The notes under the pieces are model-generated. The model ran no database searches. It worked only from the letters and a program-made list of their open reading frames with translations, and was not told the DNA's origin. The translations under genes and the position numbers were made by a program. From Corynebacterium falsenii (GTDB lineage Bacteria; Actinomycetota; Actinomycetes; Mycobacteriales; Mycobacteriaceae): DNA of 64,000 bases. Below are positions 62,803 to 64,000 of this stretch, piece after piece. The stretch lies in contig NZ_CP083646.1 in assembly GCF_020099275.1 (NCBI RefSeq), positions 1,550,001 through 1,614,000 of the forward strand, in the 5' to 3' direction. How positions within the stretch are numbered: the stretch's first letter is position 1; every line of letters begins with the position of its first letter.

Positions 62803-64000
62803 ATGAGCGAAAAAACAGCATCGACGGACAACGACACCAACCCTGCCGCCCACGCCGCTGGAGCCGCACAGTCCACCACCATGGACGTTGACGTGCTCGT
62901 CATCGGCTTCGGCAAGGCCGGCAAGACCATCGCCATGACCCGCGCCGCAGCCGGGAACAAGGTGGCTCTCGTGGAACAGTCGCGAGCCATGTACGGCGGC
63001 ACGTGCATCAACATCGCCTGCGTGCCCACCAAGACCCTGCTGACGGATGCCCACCACTTCGCCGAGACCCCCGAGGCCGATGCCGATGACGCGTTCTCGT
63101 CCGCGCAGCAGCGCCGCAATGGGCTGACCGCGAAGATGAATCGCGCCAACTATGACCTCGCGAACGGCAAGGGTGTGGCTATCATCGACGGGCACGCCGC
63201 ATTCACCGGCGCTCATTCCGTGCGGGTCACGGGAGGGGAGGAGACCCTCGAGATCACGGCAGAGACTATCGTGATCAACACTGGTGCCACGCCGGTGGTT
63301 CCGCCGATCGAGGGTGCGGATGGCTCCCGCGTGGTGGATTCCACGGCCGTGCAGACGCTGCCGGAGCGCCCATCGTCGCTGGCCATCGTGGGTGGCGGCC
63401 CCATCGGCCTGGAGTTTGCCACCATGTTTGCCCAGTTCGGCACCGACGTGACCGTGCTGGATCGCTCCACGGAGTTTCTCAGCGTGGCCGATCGCGATAT
63501 CGCCGAGGAGGTGGGCCGCGACCTGGCTGACCTCGGCGTCACTATCATCTCCGGCGCTGCTGTGTCGTCTCTTTCCTCGGGCGACGACGCCGCTACGGTC
63601 ACCTACACCGTAGGGGAGTCGGGCGGTGACCAGAGCCTGTCTGTCGATTACGTGCTGCTCGCAACGGGTCGCAAGCCCGCCATCGAGGGGCTCAACCTCG
63701 AGGCGGCTGGCGTTGACGTCAGCGATCGCGGGGCGATCGTGGTGGACGAGCACCTGCGCACGTCGGTCGATGGAGTCTATGCCGCCGGTGATGTCAACGG
63801 TGGGCCGCAGTTCACCTACATTTCCTTCGACGACCACCGGGTGATTCTGTCCGACCGGTGGGGCGACGGTAGCCGCACCACGAGCGGGCGCATTTTCCCC
63901 ACGACGACCTTCCTAGAGCCGCCACTGGCACAGATCGGCATGGGGGAGGATGAAGCCCGCAAGGACGCTGAGTCCCGAGGACACACCTTGGATGTGAAGG
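62803..64000 (+). CDS. rclA: RclA-like pyridine nucleotide-disulfide oxidoreductase (partial)
   Basis: A flavoprotein disulfide oxidoreductase cut by the window end after about 399 codons. It resembles E. coli RclA, a hypochlorite-induced enzyme with Cu(II)-reducing activity: VIGFGKAGKT for FAD, EQSRAMYGGTCINIACVPT with redox Cys at 68 and 73, INTGATPVVPPI, VGGGPIGLEFATMF for NAD(P) and PQFTYISFDDHR near the end, which is close to the RclA-specific segment QFTYISLDD. The absence of the mycothione-reductase pattern argues against Mtr. A tandem repeat lies in its promoter area. The C-terminal dimerisation domain is off the window. Confidence 0.82.
   Translation, partial: MSEKTASTDNDTNPAAHAAGAAQSTTMDVDVLVIGFGKAGKTIAMTRAAAGNKVALVEQSRAMYGGTCINIACVPTKTLLTDAHHFAETPEADADDAFSSAQQRRNGLTAKMNRANYDLANGKGVAIIDGHAAFTGAHSVRVTGGEETLEITAETIVINTGATPVVPPIEGADGSRVVDSTAVQTLPERPSSLAIVGGGPIGLEFATMFAQFGTDVTVLDRSTEFLSVADRDIAEEVGRDLADLGVTIISGAAVSSLSSGDDAATVTYTVGESGGDQSLSVDYVLLATGRKPAIEGLNLEAAGVDVSDRGAIVVDEHLRTSVDGVYAAGDVNGGPQFTYISFDDHRVILSDRWGDGSRTTSGRIFPTTTFLEPPLAQIGMGEDEARKDAESRGHTLDVK

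Noticed and set aside
62803..64000. Mycothione reductase as identity of the last gene
   Set aside because: The sequence has RclA-type segments (GFGKAGKT, QFTYISFDD) and the C-x4-C context of that family rather than the mycothione reductase pattern.

Overview
The window is from a high-GC actinobacterium, almost certainly Corynebacterium. Gene content and order match the C. glutamicum neighbourhood steA-steB-pyrG-nudix-xerD-parA-scpAB-rluB-cmk-der, then secA2-odhI-ftsR and gnd-thioesterase-ndh-ufaA, as I remember that genome. The OdhI phosphorylation site (T14/T15), SteA/SteB, FtsR and a Nudix-XerD-ParA-ScpAB block are all corynebacterial or mycolata hallmarks. A secreted lipase and an MhuD-like haem oxygenase suggest a host-associated or lipophilic species, but the species cannot be fixed from the sequence alone.

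Layout. 1-14.3 kb is a housekeeping core: partial RNase H, CDF cation exporter, SteA/SteB cell-division pair, CTP synthase preceded by a hairpin terminator, Nudix/XerD/ParA-like, ScpA/ScpB, RluB and a fused cytidylate kinase-Der GTPase. 14.3-24.2 kb is accessory DNA: a complete Wadjet (JetABCD) anti-plasmid SMC system, an IS30-family transposase remnant and an AT-rich gene for a PrrC/RloC-like AAA_13 ATPase with a zinc-hook-like CPFC motif. 24.2-27.4 kb holds pyrimidine nucleoside salvage (CNT transporter, cytidine deaminase, divergent thymidine phosphorylase). 27.4-31.3 kb has the MhuD-like enzyme, formate-THF ligase and a GapB-type dehydrogenase. 31.3-31.9 kb encodes two tandem amphipathic peptides of 33 and 35 residues, resembling the small leaderless mycomembrane porin-type proteins. 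Then come tRNA-Pro(GGG), an RraA-like protein and an alpha/beta hydrolase.

34-41 kb carries SecA2, OdhI, two MerR-type regulators (one is FtsR), a DUF151 protein and an S33 peptidase. 41-48.8 kb is a minus-strand block: VWA membrane protein, a possible glycosylase, two CNNM/CBS membrane proteins, a DEAD-box helicase and 6-phosphogluconate dehydrogenase. 49-54.8 kb has a thioesterase, NDH-2, a UfaA-type methyltransferase and the KtrB/KtrA potassium system. 54.9-64 kb is metabolic and variable: MHS-family transporter, KstD-like flavoprotein, an NTF2-flavin monooxygenase fusion, an SDR, a secreted lipase and an RclA-like disulfide oxidoreductase cut off by the window end.

The most noteworthy items are the defence island (Wadjet plus AAA_13 ATPase), the paired micro-proteins, an 87-bp element with perfect 20-bp inverted ends next to three spaced direct repeats upstream of rluB, and the hairpin in front of pyrG. 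Start sites were chosen by ribosome-binding sites and family alignment from memory; no database search was possible.
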